Part shown: positions 1 through 14,200 of the stretch, piece after piece
Layout of the letters: the number at the start of each line of letters is the position of its first letter
Numbering within the stretch: the stretch's first letter is position 1
Assembly (NCBI GenBank): GCA_963575645.1
Contig: OY754465.1
Span: forward strand, 34,359,501-34,423,500
Direction: 5' to 3'
Origin: Xanthostigma xanthostigma
Lineage: Eukaryota > Arthropoda > Insecta > Raphidioptera > Raphidiidae
Length of the DNA stretch: 64,000 nucleotides
Position numbers and translations under genes: made by a program
Notes under the pieces: generated by a model
Databases searched by the model: none
What the model saw: only the letters and a program-made list of their open reading frames with translations
Told to the model about the DNA's origin: nothing

Positions 1-2100
1 ACTCCGTGCGCTATGATTGACTGAATTATTATACAAATACAAAAATTGACAACTGATGATTTATTAGTTTAAAATAAACAATTAGATATTGTATTTATGG
101 GTGTATTTTCTTAAAAGTAGGTACCTACTTTGTCTTTGTAGTAAAAACTGTGTGACATTCTTTAGCTGCGAGTTAACTAACCTCAAAAATAACAGCTATG
201 ACAAGTGTTATAAAGGGTTGTGTGAGTTAAATTATACCTCGCACTAAAGATTAATAACAATGTAATTACAATGAAGTTTTTACATTTCGAAATTCAGATG
301 AACAAAAATCTTTAATTGATGGAAGAAACTCTCCCAACATCAAGAAATCAATTCTGGGCAAATTAGAACTATTCGCCTTAATAAAACCTTGTTCCATTAT
401 ATTTATCACACGAAGACGAATAAAATAAACAACAAATCAACTAATATATTGCAGAAGTGAATGATATTAACAAAAATTCAAGCGACACACGTTGATTTAT
501 TACTTCAAGTGTATACAAATGAATTATATTCTTTTTGATTCTAGCATTCGTGACGTAATTCACTCTGATTGGTGTTTCAGTCAACATGGCCGATTGTAGT
601 ATTTTATACTTTTATTTTATTAAAAATCTTATTAATCTTAATGTTTATGTTAAAACTGAGTCATTTTTTAGAATCTTCTCAACATATATTTTTCTCTAAG
701 ACCATTTATTCTTTGATTCTTTTATACTGTCCTCACGCCTATTCTCTCAAAAACAGAACAATACACATACTTGATAATAACAACTTATTTCCATAGTGAC
801 ATAATATAACCCCAGGACCGACCTCAAAATTAAAGAAAATTTAATAAAATTTATTTAAACTTCGAAAGGCTGTTTCTCTCTTATTTTTGAGTTTTGATAA
901 AAAAAAAATGGTTGTCTGTAAAGTCGGTTTACGGACGATAGTTTTACGTGATAACGTATTCCGTAATACATAACCTAAACCTCCCAAAATTTGGTTTCAA
1001 TCCGCTTATCCTTGGTGTCGGAATGATAAGAAATGTCAAAAGTGACGTTTGCAACTTACAAAGTATTATATGTTCTAATAATAATTAGTTATTCCAATAC
1101 TTAACTTAGCAGGCTTTGCATTTCACAATATACTAATGTCAAAAAATTGAATTAAACATTAGAAATGCAGCTGTTTTCATGTTAAGACAAGACATACGTT
1201 TGCTTCTAATTTCCATGTACGGCAAACAAAGACAACCGACCGCGTCGCGCCATGCATTACACAACATTGCATTTATACAGCTATTTTTCTGTATAAATTT
1301 GTATAAAATATTTTTCTATATAAATTTGTATAAAAAAACTGTTTAGGCAAATTCTGTTATACGAAATCTATGTAAAATGTTCTCCTCTTTCGTTTAAGAC
1401 TGGTTTCAAACCGATCTGATTTAAATTGAGCGAGAAATTAGCAAAAAGCACGCACAGGGTCAGGCGGAACGTTAGGAACGTTACGTTACACTTTTTCGAA
1501 CATGCAGCCGGTGTTTTATAAATTTATAATATTGGTGATTCATCAATTTATAAGACGTTATCACGTCAAAAACTATTTGAAATATTTGCTCGTCTATTTG
1601 ATTTTTACACGCTGTAAAAAAGAAAGCATCAACTTAAAACTCACCCTGTATAGCTTACATCACGCGGAAAGCAGGCTTTTAAACTGTGATTTTTTTACCA
1701 TTCCAACCCAGTACTAGTTTAGGTCAAAAATCACTTTTCAAAAATTTTACAATATTTTCCGTTTTGAGGTCGCCCGAATCCAAAAAACCTTTTTTTTTAA
1801 AAAAACTCTGTGCGTCTGTTAGTCTGTTGGTGTCTGTGAACATGATACAGGTCAAACGGATGAGCGGATTGAAACCAAATTTTGGGAGGATGTTTAGTAT
1901 GCAAATATGAAGAGCCCTATTATTTTTTTATTTCCGCCCAGTTATAATTTCATTTTGTCATAGCATAATAATATAAAATAACTTATATCGAGCAGGAAGA
2001 AGCTGGATTTTAAACAATAAAATACATTTTCTAATCGGTTCGGCAGTTTGTTGGATTAGCAAAAAAATTTAAAATAAAACAATGTTTTCTTTTATTTCAG
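1..2100. other. Mbs intron (3' part) with dispersed repeat family A
   Basis: No coding exon is visible before 2101. The stretch about 940-1920 is a copy of a dispersed repeat seen again at about 28990-31180 and 39490-39960. The block 985-1500 matches 30471-30960 in the same orientation, including CCAAAATTTGGTTTCAATCC and a short run on GTTCTCCTCTTTCGTTTAAG. The block 1690-1915 is the reverse complement of 39725-39960. Thus this copy has inverted end segments. I do not recognise the family. Bases 1-940 are unremarkable A+T-rich DNA. Confidence 0.6.
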
Positions 2101-2251
2101 CGCGTTGCTTCAGGGCAGTCGGCCGGTTGACGTAGACAGACAAGACGCAGACGGATGGACGCCCCTCCATGCTGCAGCGCACTGGGGACAAAAAGAAGCT
2201 GCGCGGATATTAGCCGATAATTTAGCCGACATGGATTTGAAAAACTATGTG
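2101..2251 (+). CDS. Mbs: Mbs exon: late ankyrin repeat
   Basis: The exon begins after TTTATTTCAG with one base finishing the previous codon, and ends before GTAAGA in phase 0. It encodes 50 residues with the ankyrin consensus [13 protein letters not shown] followed by the helix pair [17 protein letters not shown]. In MYPT proteins this corresponds to one of the last ankyrin repeats, which help form the myosin- and PP1-facing surface. Residues before [10 protein letters not shown] match the family spacing from the preceding repeat, so at least one more coding exon is upstream. Confidence 0.93.
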
Positions 2252-5200
2252 GTAAGAATGTATCGGCGCGTTCTATATTGTCTTAAATTTAACTAGAAAA
2301 AAATTCAATCCACTTCAAAAAAGAAATCATCAGTCAGAATGCCGCTAAAGAGAATAAAATACTTTTTCCTTTAGTTTGCCATTCACCTTTGCTACCTACC
2401 TACATTCGATTATAAATCGGGGAAATTATTTCTTTATAATTGATTTTGTTTATTTGTATCGACTTTAAATTGAGGTTAAGAAGGCGATTCTAAAATAAAA
2501 GCAAAATGATTTTATCCTGTTCTAATTCGGTTTTTTAAATCAGTTCAAATGTTTTATTTATGTATTAACTCTCATAAATATACTACTCTTTATTCTTTGA
2601 ATAACTTTGAAACTACTTGATTGATTCACTCAAAAATCTAATGACATCTAAGTCCCAATGAACCCTTTTGAATGTCACAAACCCGATCTCAATTGGTTGC
2701 TTCGTTCTAAGGATATCAAGCGACAAAAATTTGTTTACACGTTCAGTCATCCATCCAAAAATAGTCAGAATAGCTTTTTAGTACCCGAAAACGTCGAGAT
2801 CTGACGAAAACTCGATTCTCGAGATTCGGATTCAAACCAATAATTCCCTTTTTTTTTTTTTTTTGAAATTTTCAATAGCGGGAAGCTAAATAACAGAAAA
2901 TTTGCCAATGATTATCTCAGGTTGGTGTGGAGTACTTCGAGGACAATATAGGCTAGGGGTTAGCGTTTAGCCTCTGAACCAGACTGTCACCGTCCTGTCT
3001 GTAATTGTAAACCAATATTATTGTTTTGTATTTTCAAAAATAATAATATATTATTAACTGTTACAGGGTCAGACACCTTTCGACGTAGCGGACACGGATA
3101 TGTTCAGATATTTGGAAGAACTGAAGAAGACTCAATCGGCTATGAACAACGATCTCATAATCAAACAAACAAAACGAAGATCCGACACAAAACTCGCCCA
3201 GGCTGACGATACCGAAACGGAGAAACCGCCCAAAGTCAAAAAGGTCGAAGTGGAAATTGAGAAAGATAATCAGAACGAAATCAATTTAGCAGATAGTAAT
3301 GTTGGTGAGTTTTAAACTTGATTATTTGAATTGAAGCTTTTATTTCAAATGCAATCGATACTAAGTCAGACTTAAGTTATAATTTGTGCACATGCAGCAT
3401 TAGACATGGATTTATCTCTCAGTTCTGATACGGAATCAGAAACGTCTAGTGAGACTTCCGAGTCTGAAACTGGCTCGGAGAATATTACAGACGACGGTAC
3501 GTATTAGTCGAATAAACCAGGGACAGTCAACATGTCGATAGCGAGACCGGTCACAGTCTCATGTTTTATTGATCGGAGGTGATCGGAGGTGGACCCCATT
3601 AATTTAAAATTCAGTTTCGTTATTCGTTCTTCCATTACTCAAAAAGTGAACGTCGTTTATCGTTGCAGCGTCAATTTAACAAAAATGTAATGGATTTGTT
3701 AGAAATAGTGTACACCTTTTTTTTCTTTTTATTAAAGAAAGAAAAATAATTATATACACATAGGTATGTGTCAACTGGAATGTTCATAATATGAACAACA
3801 ATAAATTGGGGCGCATTGCGGTTGATTAAGTAACAAAACAGAACTTAACAGAAGCTAAGAAGTCCATTAATATTTTTTTACATTACCGTTATCGTTAAAT
3901 CGTTAAGTAAATTGTTAACTTCGCTATTTAACTATTAACCGACTAACACTAACATACCTAGCTCTGTCGCTAACAAACTAAACTCAAAAAATTATTCAAA
4001 TTGTATTATTTACCTCAAACACATTCATAAAATCTGCAGAGTCTTATTACAAGATATCTACATGTGAGTATGGGCGTGACTAATAATATTCTAGGAAGAA
4101 ATTTGAAATTATAAACATATTGTAAAGTAAATTGTTAGGAGTTGAGAAAAAAAAGTAGATCTCTGTTTCAATTAGGTTGGCCACCCCTGGGATAGACTTC
4201 AAAATCGTTGTGAATAACACTGTTTACTATTTTACAATTGATCTTATTGTCGAATGCTATGGCTTATTTTACAGAGAAAAAGAATCGTGTAAATGCGGAA
4301 GCAAACAGAATACCTACATCGGAACACAATAATATTGGCGCTGTAAGGAGTCAAGCTCCTGCTGCACCTCCACGTTCTATCTCCGACAACGCTCAAGAAG
4401 ACACGACGTTGCCTGCGTGGCGTAGGCCAGCTTCCTTTAGGTCTCGACTGGGTAATGATTCGCCAACGAAGTTATCGTTGCGTAAGCTATTTTATTTTAT
4501 TTTTCAATGATCATATTAATTACTAACCGCTACTGACAGTTCCGCATGTGATACAGATAAAACATGGCAGCGACAATAATAGTGGAGCCTTTGGCTCCAA
4601 CTGATTATTGTCTTCTTTCGCGGGGCTACAAAAGTAGTCGATTTTGAATAAAATTTTTTTTATATGCCTGTACTTCTATCATAAAATTACTGTACTTCCA
4701 CTATATACTGAAATTTTTATATTTTATCAAAATAAAATATAGTCTATATTGCTCATGGATAATATTATAGCTTTTTATTAGTGAAAGCATTTTTAGACTC
4801 AGTTCAGTAGTTCCAAAGATTACCTTCTACAAACAAACAAAAATATTATGGACAAATTTTGCCTTTTTGTATATTAAATTAAATCCATTTACGCGGCCTG
4901 GCTTGGTCCAAACCGCGCAATATAGCTGTAGTTACTGAAGCCAACTTACTCTGACATCGCGAAGGGAATGCCATAATGAGTTGAAAATAGTCATATTCTT
5001 CCGGATTTGCTAACCACATTAAACTGTTTAAATTTCATGACGCTAGGATTCACCGTTGGAGAATTTTCATTGGATGGACAGATGGAGAGTATTTCCTGTT
5101 TTATGGTTAATATAAGTGATGAACATACTATAACAGAACTTTTATTTAATTTTTTGACAAATTAAAGTAGAGATCTTTTGAAAAGTGTCTTAAATGAAAC

Positions 5201-8200
5201 GCTGCGATTTATTTGTACAAATTAACTCAAAAAAAAGTAATTTTTGTTCAGATTAGGGATTCATTTGATTATTTAAAATATGAAATGAAGTATAAAATTA
5301 CAAAGAGTGTAATTTTACTTACTCTCCATTTATCGGTAATCTTTAAGTAATCAACAACATCGTTGTATTTAAATTTTAAATGTATCAATAAATCAGGCGT
5401 ATTGATAATTCAAGGAGATTTAATTTAGTTGAAGAACAATTAAAAAATAAGCTTTACCAGAATGTCGCTTGTGGCCAATGTTTCGAAAATTATATTTTCA
5501 TTCTCAGAAACGTTGCCACAAGCGATACTCTGGTAAAGCTTATTTTTCAATTGTAACCAGATATGTGGATTCTGACAGTTCGAAAACATTTGCTGACAAA
5601 TAATACGCCAGTTTTTCTTATCGGAAGAGCTCAAGGAACAAAAAAAAAACACTCATATTATAAAAATTAATTGTTCGCACCCTAATTGCAGGTTTTATTT
5701 GTAGGTATCGGTGATAAAGATTCAAAAAGTCCAACGTCGCCACCATCCCGGAACAACACAGATGCTGACGTTCTGCTTCGCCGTACACAAAGTTTCGAAT
5801 CGGATGAAAAGTAAGTTTGAATTTGATTTATTTGTTTTTTAACAATCTTTTCATGATTAACGTAGTTATTTTTGCAGTTTGAATAATAAGCTTTGTTAAA
5901 AACTTAATATGTTAAATTAACATTGAGATTGATTAGAAAAGTCGTATAGCGTTTTCCACTCGGCTATTTTCTGTAAGAGCTAAAATTTGAACAGTGCACT
6001 AGCAAATTTTAAATGGAATAACTCTGCACTGAAGCAATAAAAAACCAAAAAGTGTTTTCTACAGAACCTAATTGTTTTCCTGGACTGAACAGGCAGGCAA
6101 TCGGAAAATTTCTAAACCAAAAGCGATACAAAAGTTTGCTTGTGCTCATTGGAATCAACGTATTTTTTTCTACAAAGGTTCTCAATTAGAAAATATATGA
6201 AATATTTCAATGTTTGCTATTTTTTTAAGGAACCTTTAAAAAATGCGACTTGATAAAATTCGAAATATTTCAGTAACTCACCATCCTGCACAAAAAGACA
6301 CTCTGATTTCAATAAACACACGTCAACGTCCGCATCTCTTTGGGTTTAGAAGTTGTGTCAAATTAAAATTTCCTAAATTCGAAAGAAAATTCACGTGCTC
6401 ATCACTGCTAAACAGAACGCTTCCTTGTGTTAATCGGTGTCAGCAAATTTTTTTCTAGTGAGTGGAAACACTAAAAAAAAACGAGTGTAAAACGCACAGT
6501 CTCACTCGGCAGTAACATATATTATTTTATTAACACTACTGAATACGAGTACGTCAAAAAATTGAATTCAAAATCAATTAAGTGGAATAAATTGACGAAA
6601 AATAATAATAATTCTAATAATCAAAATGATAATAGCATTTGAAATAAAACAATCTCAATGTTTGTTTAGTTTGTACATATTATTTTGCTACATTCAATTA
6701 ATTTGTAAATACCTTTTCAACTCTTTTAATGTTATTCATAACTTTTTTTTACTTTTTCTTTAATTAATAATTTACTTTTTTATCACTACTGCATCAGCGT
6801 TGACCAAAACAAATATAAACAATTCGAAGCAAATTCACGAACTTTTTTGATCGTATTAACATTCAATGTCTTCACACCAAAGATTCCATCACTCTTCGAA
6901 AGATTCACGTTTGTATAAAAACAAAATGTCCGCTTTCAAAGAAATTGTTTTTTTTTCCTTATGCCCGAGGTATAAAACAAATGTTGTTCGGCAACATTTG
7001 TTTTATACCTCGGGCATAAGGAAAGAAAAACAATTTCTTTGAAAGTGGACATTTTGTTTTTAAAACATCCTGAAAAATGTATTACCTTGTTAATTTATGA
7101 CGATATACGTCTATGTTCCTATACACACTATGCCCACTATACTACCTGACGTCATTACTGAGTACTCATTCCCTTTTAAGTATTAATATTGAATACCACT
7201 TCATAGCGGAACGTGTTTCAATATACTGTGACGCAGATTTCACAGTTAATTTGAATAAACTTGATTTTTTTCAATTTCTTAATTCAATCACAAAATTAGA
7301 TACTTTTTAGAAGATTGCCAAGCCGTGGCAGTTGCAATAACTGCAATTTCTGTTACAATTTATGCTGCAATTTGCTTCATCTGACAGTGACAGCCATTTT
7401 CATTGATCATGTGTTCGAGTACTGCAAGCGCTTCACTTCTCAGAGGTAACGCGTTCACAGTGCTAAAATGACGTCATTGATTTCCCAGAATACTGCAGAC
7501 GGGAAGCCAGTACTCTGCCATTATAGTATCTCTCATAGTTGACACTAATAAAACAATTATGTAGATTATAGATGCCACAAGCGTCTATAATAGTTGTGTA
7601 ATGAAAGAAAAGTTGATTGATGTTCGTTAAAAAAGGTCTTAACAAAACCAGACAAAAATACGTATCTAAATAAGAGTAATTAAATGAATTGTCAAGGTCA
7701 ACGCTAGATGTCCATAATTCATTTTGCTTGTGGCCAAGTTCAGTGGCTATTTATTTTTGTTGCATGTGCGTGCGATACACATAGGTTCTATCTCCGCTAC
7801 AAGGAACTACGCGAGCGTATAAAAGCCAACTCCTATTCTACAATACCTGCCAGTCCGACGTCTCAAAACAAAACAAGTCTTAAAGTCGACAACAAACACT
7901 ACGCGTTCGATAGACTCAGTACTTTACCTTCTAACAATAATAACAACATTAGCAGACAATCGAATAACAAATTGTTTAAAACAAGTTCGGCAATCAATTT
8001 CCCATCGTGTACTGACTCTTGTAGTAATAAAGTTTTGACTACATCGGCACTCATAGTTAACAGAAATCCTACAACCTTGACAACTACTGCTAACACCACT
8101 TCCACCAGTTTAACTGGCAATCAGAAATCCACATCCATTGTCAATAATCTGACAGAACAGCGTCCATCGGTTAACCGTTCCTATTCCCTGCGCTCGGACA

Positions 8201-11200
8201 GATGCTGGCCTTCACCCAGGTATGCACATCTCTTCTCTAATCTTTGTGTTTGTAACGACCGTGGCACGATTAATTATGAACACTGGAACGATTGATGAAG
8301 CGAGATATAATTTAACGCGTTAATTTAAATCTGAAGTTACACCACTACAACAATTTTCAAAAATCTTATTTTTTTCCACAAATGTCGGGGATAAATGTGC
8401 AAAAGACATTAGTGACAGTTTTTGTAAAATTGTGCTTATGTCTGAATTATCTTCATCAGCTCCGATACAATATGGTAAAACGGCATGTGCATCTGATGAC
8501 GCAGTAAATTGCTATAGCCTATGTGGCAAATTTCTGAATGACAGTTTTACCAGAAAAAGGTCTAACCATGAAGCTTCCATAATAATATTATGGATAAGAA
8601 ACATAACCAAGCAAATATCGAATAAATAGGACTGTAAAACGTTTTTTGTAAAACTGATTTTGTAAAAATGATGTACAATTTATTAAATGTCGCTTCTGCT
8701 TTTTTGGGCATTAATCATCGACATATAAAAGGCCTAATAGATCGGGACCAAGGAATCGCGAAAAAATACTATAAGCATAGATAAACGTATTATAGGAAGA
8801 TAAATATCCTAGTTAACCAAAATAAGACCACTTATGATGCTCGCCGCTAGGTGGCCACCTATTGACGAGCATCATAAGCTAAACTTTTTTAATCTGCGAG
8901 TGTAGAATATGTAGAGTTTCCGTAGTGAATTGTGCTGATAATGGTTCGGCCGTCTGGTGTCTAGCATCATAACTACATATGTTTTCCGTAGTGAATTGTG
9001 CAGGCAATTTGGTCCTCTAGTGACTAGCATCATAATTACATTTGTTCTTCAAAGATCCTCTTACGTCATTCGACTGTATTGTACAATATCCCGCGGTGAC
9101 ATTATTATTGGGCTCTTAAATATTTTTCTTTTGACATAAGTAAATGATTAACTTTAATTAAAATTTTATTTTTAAACAAAGTTCTGATGTTGAGTCAAAA
9201 AAATCCGAACAAAAATATAAATTCAAGAAATAAGATTATGTATTTCATTTTAAATTATTTTTATTATCTTAATTAATTAGATGCTTATACCGACACTGTA
9301 CTTCTCCCATAATAAAATAATTGACATGATCTTCGATGCTACAAAATAATATTATGTCATTCACAATTATTGTAGAGTAGCAGTAGAATACATAACCAAA
9401 GTGGACGAAAAATGCACCCTGAATTACATGTTATAAATTTGTTAAAATCCGTAGGTGAAAAAATATATGATTAATTATTTAACGGCCTGATAGTTGAATT
9501 TTTCTTAAATTTTTCAGAGATGATATTTTTTTTGGTATCTATAGTCAAGAAATATAATAAAGAGAATATTCGACTATTTTTTTTTAAATTCGTATTCATG
9601 GTTTTAAAATATAAACAGCCTTATATATGATTTGAAAAAATTCTGTCGGTGCGTTTATAAATTGTGTCAAAAAATTATTTCTTATTTCATTTCCGAGAAT
9701 TTTTCAATAATGGCTTGTGTTAGTAATTCGTGCACAGAGCCCTCGTAAGGCCTCACGCCGCCCGCGTGCGGGTTCATAATTGACGCCCCTTATTGGGGAT
9801 AAACTCACTAGACGATATCTCAAATTGAAAAACGTTAAAAATCCTAAATAACTAATACTGTAAGTGCAATTAATAGAAACTTTATTTCTTATAAATTTAA
9901 ATAAACTGTAAAAAAAATATTTAAACATTGTTATGTAAAATAATTCAAACGAAACACTATCATTGAAACATAGAGCTAAATTTTATTCTGAAATATATTC
10001 AATTAAAATGAAACACATTAAACAGTGAATTTTAAAAATTCACTCGTACAGAGTGAATTTCAAAAATTCTCTCTTCAAGTTAAAAAAATCACTCCGCGGA
10101 GTAAACTGTTCTCTACAAAAACAGTTTACTCCGTGCGATTTTTCACGGCGTTCTTCTCCTGTCTTACTTATGAATGAGAGAAAAATTTAGTTTCACCGCT
10201 GAGCTGAGAGAATTCATTAAGTCAAAATAATCATTAGTTTATCAATTAGGAAAAATGAATACCAGTGCAATTAATAAAAACATAAATACCATTACGACTG
10301 AATGTGAATCCCCTGGAATTAACTTGCAATTTTTTCCGTACTACACTCACATGAGGGAAAGAATATATTATCAATTATACCATTCAGGTGCACAAGTCTT
10401 ACGTAAAAAAGTATTTGTTGATTGAAAAATACTTTACTTCACTCGCACTCTTGCAGGAATCGACAGGAAAATTCAAGATATAAACATACGCGGGAGTCTC
10501 CCGATAGGGGCGCCCTGTCTACGCGCTGATGTGAATTAACTATCGAATCGAAAATTGCGCGCGAAATATTTCGAATTCGAATTTCATTAAAAAATAAATA
10601 ACTACTCGTAAGAGTTTTCACGCAGGCTTGAGTATGTAAATAAAATTGATATAATATCAGTTATATATTTTTTCTATACAGTACAAAAAACATAACACAA
10701 CCAGGCCATTTGCCGCCCCTTGAATGTGCCGCCCGCGTGCATCGCACGCATCGCACTATAGGGCGCGAGGGCCCTGTTCGTGCAGTTACGTTAACTGTAA
10801 AAATTGTAGACGAAATTCAACGGGGTTAAGTTTTTACAGATTACCTTTAATGCTACGGTCAGACGCGCGCCACGCAGCCTGGCAAGCAGCCCGGCAAGCG
10901 GCCCGGCATGCAAGCCCGGCGCGAGCGGCGGGCCAAGCAAGCTATTCACACGCACTGGGGCACGCCAGTTAGTGCTAGCAAAGTAAACATGGCGGGAAAT
11001 GTAGAACTTGATTGCTTGACCAGTCCGACATATTTGTTGTATTTGTAATCTATTGTTATGTAATCGTCCGCACAAATTAAGTTAATTCAGGTCGTCCTTT
11101 TGCCACAAAGTCATACGCAATACTGCCCGATGCGTGCGTGTAAACAGGTACACGAGCGCAAGCACATTCAACATTCAATTCACTTTGAACTTTGTCGAAA

Positions 11201-14200
11201 AACCGACACTTTCCCGGTTGGCGGCAAGCACGTGCACGAACAGGCAAGCAAGCCGTTTACACGCTTGTGCTCGTGTTCGTGCCCGTTGAATGTTGCTTTG
11301 AACGCGAGCGTGTAAACGCACCATAATATGTCAGTATTCTTAAAGTTGAAAAGATCTTTGAGGAATAATGAATTGTCTTAAATTATTAAAATGAATTCGT
11401 ATCCATGATTTTGATTAAACTGTGAAACAGACCAAAAAAACGTTACCACGACTATTCAAAATCAAATTTGAAAATTCAAAAATTTTGAATTATATTTGGT
11501 TTTTTACATTTATTTAGAAATTTAAGTGCCGTTGTTTACGTGGCGTTTCTATGGTTTGAAACAAACTGGGAACTGTCGTCACGGAAAACTGTAATTTATC
11601 ACATCCGTCAAAAAAAAAACCACAATTTATAAACCATTGAGCGAGTAATTAGGATCAGTATAGAGGTAGCTTTAAGAATATCTGAACTTTTAGTTTAACC
11701 ATAATGTAGGTGGAAGCACAAAACAACATTCAGTTTGTGGGCCAGGGGTATGAAACGTAAGAGGTTTACTATATAAAATTTGTCGTTACCTGGTTAATAG
11801 TCTTTATAATACGTTAGCCAATGCTATAAGTATTGGGTTCCTTCAAATGGGTGGAGCTTTAAAAACATGGCGACGATGGGGGATTATTTCCCATAGTTAC
11901 TATGGTTACTATATAGCAATAAAATGATAAGTATCTGCACAATATGTAATTGGACTGATACAAATCACCGAAACACAAATTTCCTTGAAGAGGAACGTAT
12001 ATTTAATGCCGGTCATATCATAAAATTAGGCAAAAATTCAACTGAAACAGAACCTTCAAGTAAGGTGAATTTTAATGCTTTCTGTTAACAAACTTCTGAT
12101 TTAAAGAGTAATCCACATGAAATGAAAGTGGTAAATAGAGATATATCAATGCCAGTGGTGGTGAACGTTGCAAACATATTATTGAAACATTACTTTAAGC
12201 AACAGGTAAGTTCCCAACCTAAAAATAGTCATCTGTCAAATGTATTTTCAACTTTATTTTTTTTCTATCAAAATTCTTAATGTTATTTAATAATAATAAC
12301 TATTCAATTAATAAATTTATAAGTTTTCAATAATAAGTATACTTATTTGGTAAATAACCATCTGCATTGAAATGACGTGGTACTATTACAACCTTTTACT
12401 AACTTTTTATTTGTGTTTGCACGAGGTGAAAACTTCGCAGGTTCCATAATAAGTCATTTTTTAATTTATTCAACGCTTTTTATTATTATAATAAAAAAAT
12501 TCACAATTATCAGTACCGATTCACAGTACGATTCATAATCATGTTTCTCTGATTATAGTTGTAAGCTTCGCCGCCAGATAGAATAGTCCATATAAAGGAT
12601 CCCCATAGAAACTATTAATTGTTCTGTAGGTGCTCATTATTTAATACATATAAGTAAACTCGTAGCATTGAGTAAGTTCGTTGATCCCTTCATTTTGAAG
12701 ATTTCCATCAAAATGATGGAGGCGCACGCGACCAGTCTTAACGAAATTTTGACGTAGATGTATATAGCAGGCCTGGGCAAATGGCGGCCTGCGAAGCAAT
12801 TTATAAATTTTAGAAAAATAGTAAAGAAATAAAAAGGACCTAAAGAGCTTTTTTTTGCTCTCTAAATGCAGAACTAGAATGTAAGGACCTTTTTTTTTTG
12901 CTTTCCAAATCTAGAAATAGAATATGAGGACCTTTTTTTTGCTGTCCAAATTTTTGACCCGCGGTCAAATTTTCTTCAGCTATGTGGCCCGCGGTCAAAT
13001 TTTCATCAGCTATGTGGCTCGGCGATCAAAAGATTTTCCCGCCCCTGGTATATAGACTGCCAAATCCAAAGTAACAATTCTTAGAATGTTTGTCTGTCCG
13101 TCCATTTTTTCGGGCTAACTCAATCGCCACTGAACTATTTTTAATCGAACTTTTACTTTAGTGTTTGTTATCAGCACTAACCAAAAAAAAACCGACATGA
13201 ACGCCAGTTATTTCTAAGTTTCTCAACCACAGAATGGTGGATATAATTACTGAATATTATGCTAAGTTTATTTTAGTGTTGTGATTGCTGTGTTGGTGTA
13301 ACTCGGAATTTAAATCAAAGCTTTCGAAAATTTCAGTGTGGTTATTAATTGCGATTTTAATCAAAAGTTATGTACTAAAGAATATATCAAAATTCGCGAA
13401 ACACGCAAAAAAAAAAAAAACATTCTTAGATGGTGGTGGTTTTCCTCTTTCTCTTATTTTTTTCAAAATTGTGTTGTACATCTTTGGAATAAAAATAAAC
13501 TTTTTATTTAGTGATAATTTTTATAACCCTCTTTAGGAAACTGTAACTATCGATTATCCTTTTTTAAGCAAATAATGGATAGGGTACAAAAACAAAAATG
13601 TGTTGCAATTATGTTTTTCAGTTTTTTTTTTTACATGCAATGAAAAAGGTTTAATAATACAAGCACGATACATGGTGTTGAAAAAATGTGATCAGACACA
13701 TAACCTGCTTGTAGTTTTAATTAAACAAAACACTCAAATGTTTCAGAGATTATTACCCTACTGTCATATCATTGCTTCTTTCTCACAACTGACCACTGAA
13801 GTAAATTAAATATTCTCGAATTTGTTAACATTAATTTTTAATACTTCGTATAATCGTTGAATTCCATATTATAAATATTTTTTTTTGGTAATACCAAAAG
13901 AAAATGTGGGTTATATTAATTTATTTTCTCGTTTCATTGAACCCGGTGACCATTTCAGACACACTTAACTCTTTCTTCCTTTCGCTTGTTCTTGCACAAG
14001 GAAAATGCATATTTTAACTGTTCTGATTGCATGCTTCTGTCATAATTTTTAATTATAACTCACAATTAGCTTCGACGTCTTCGGTTTAGTTTACTAGTTA
14101 TTTACTTGTTAGAATTCAAAAACAGAGTAATTTCTTTTATATCTATAATTGTATATTGAAACCGTAGTCGGTATTAACTTATAGAAGTTGACAAATTCTA

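Noticed and set aside
7899-8120. Leu/Val-rich minus frame opposite the exon at 7785
   Set aside because: It is the antisense shadow of the Ser/Thr/Asn-rich Mbs exon.
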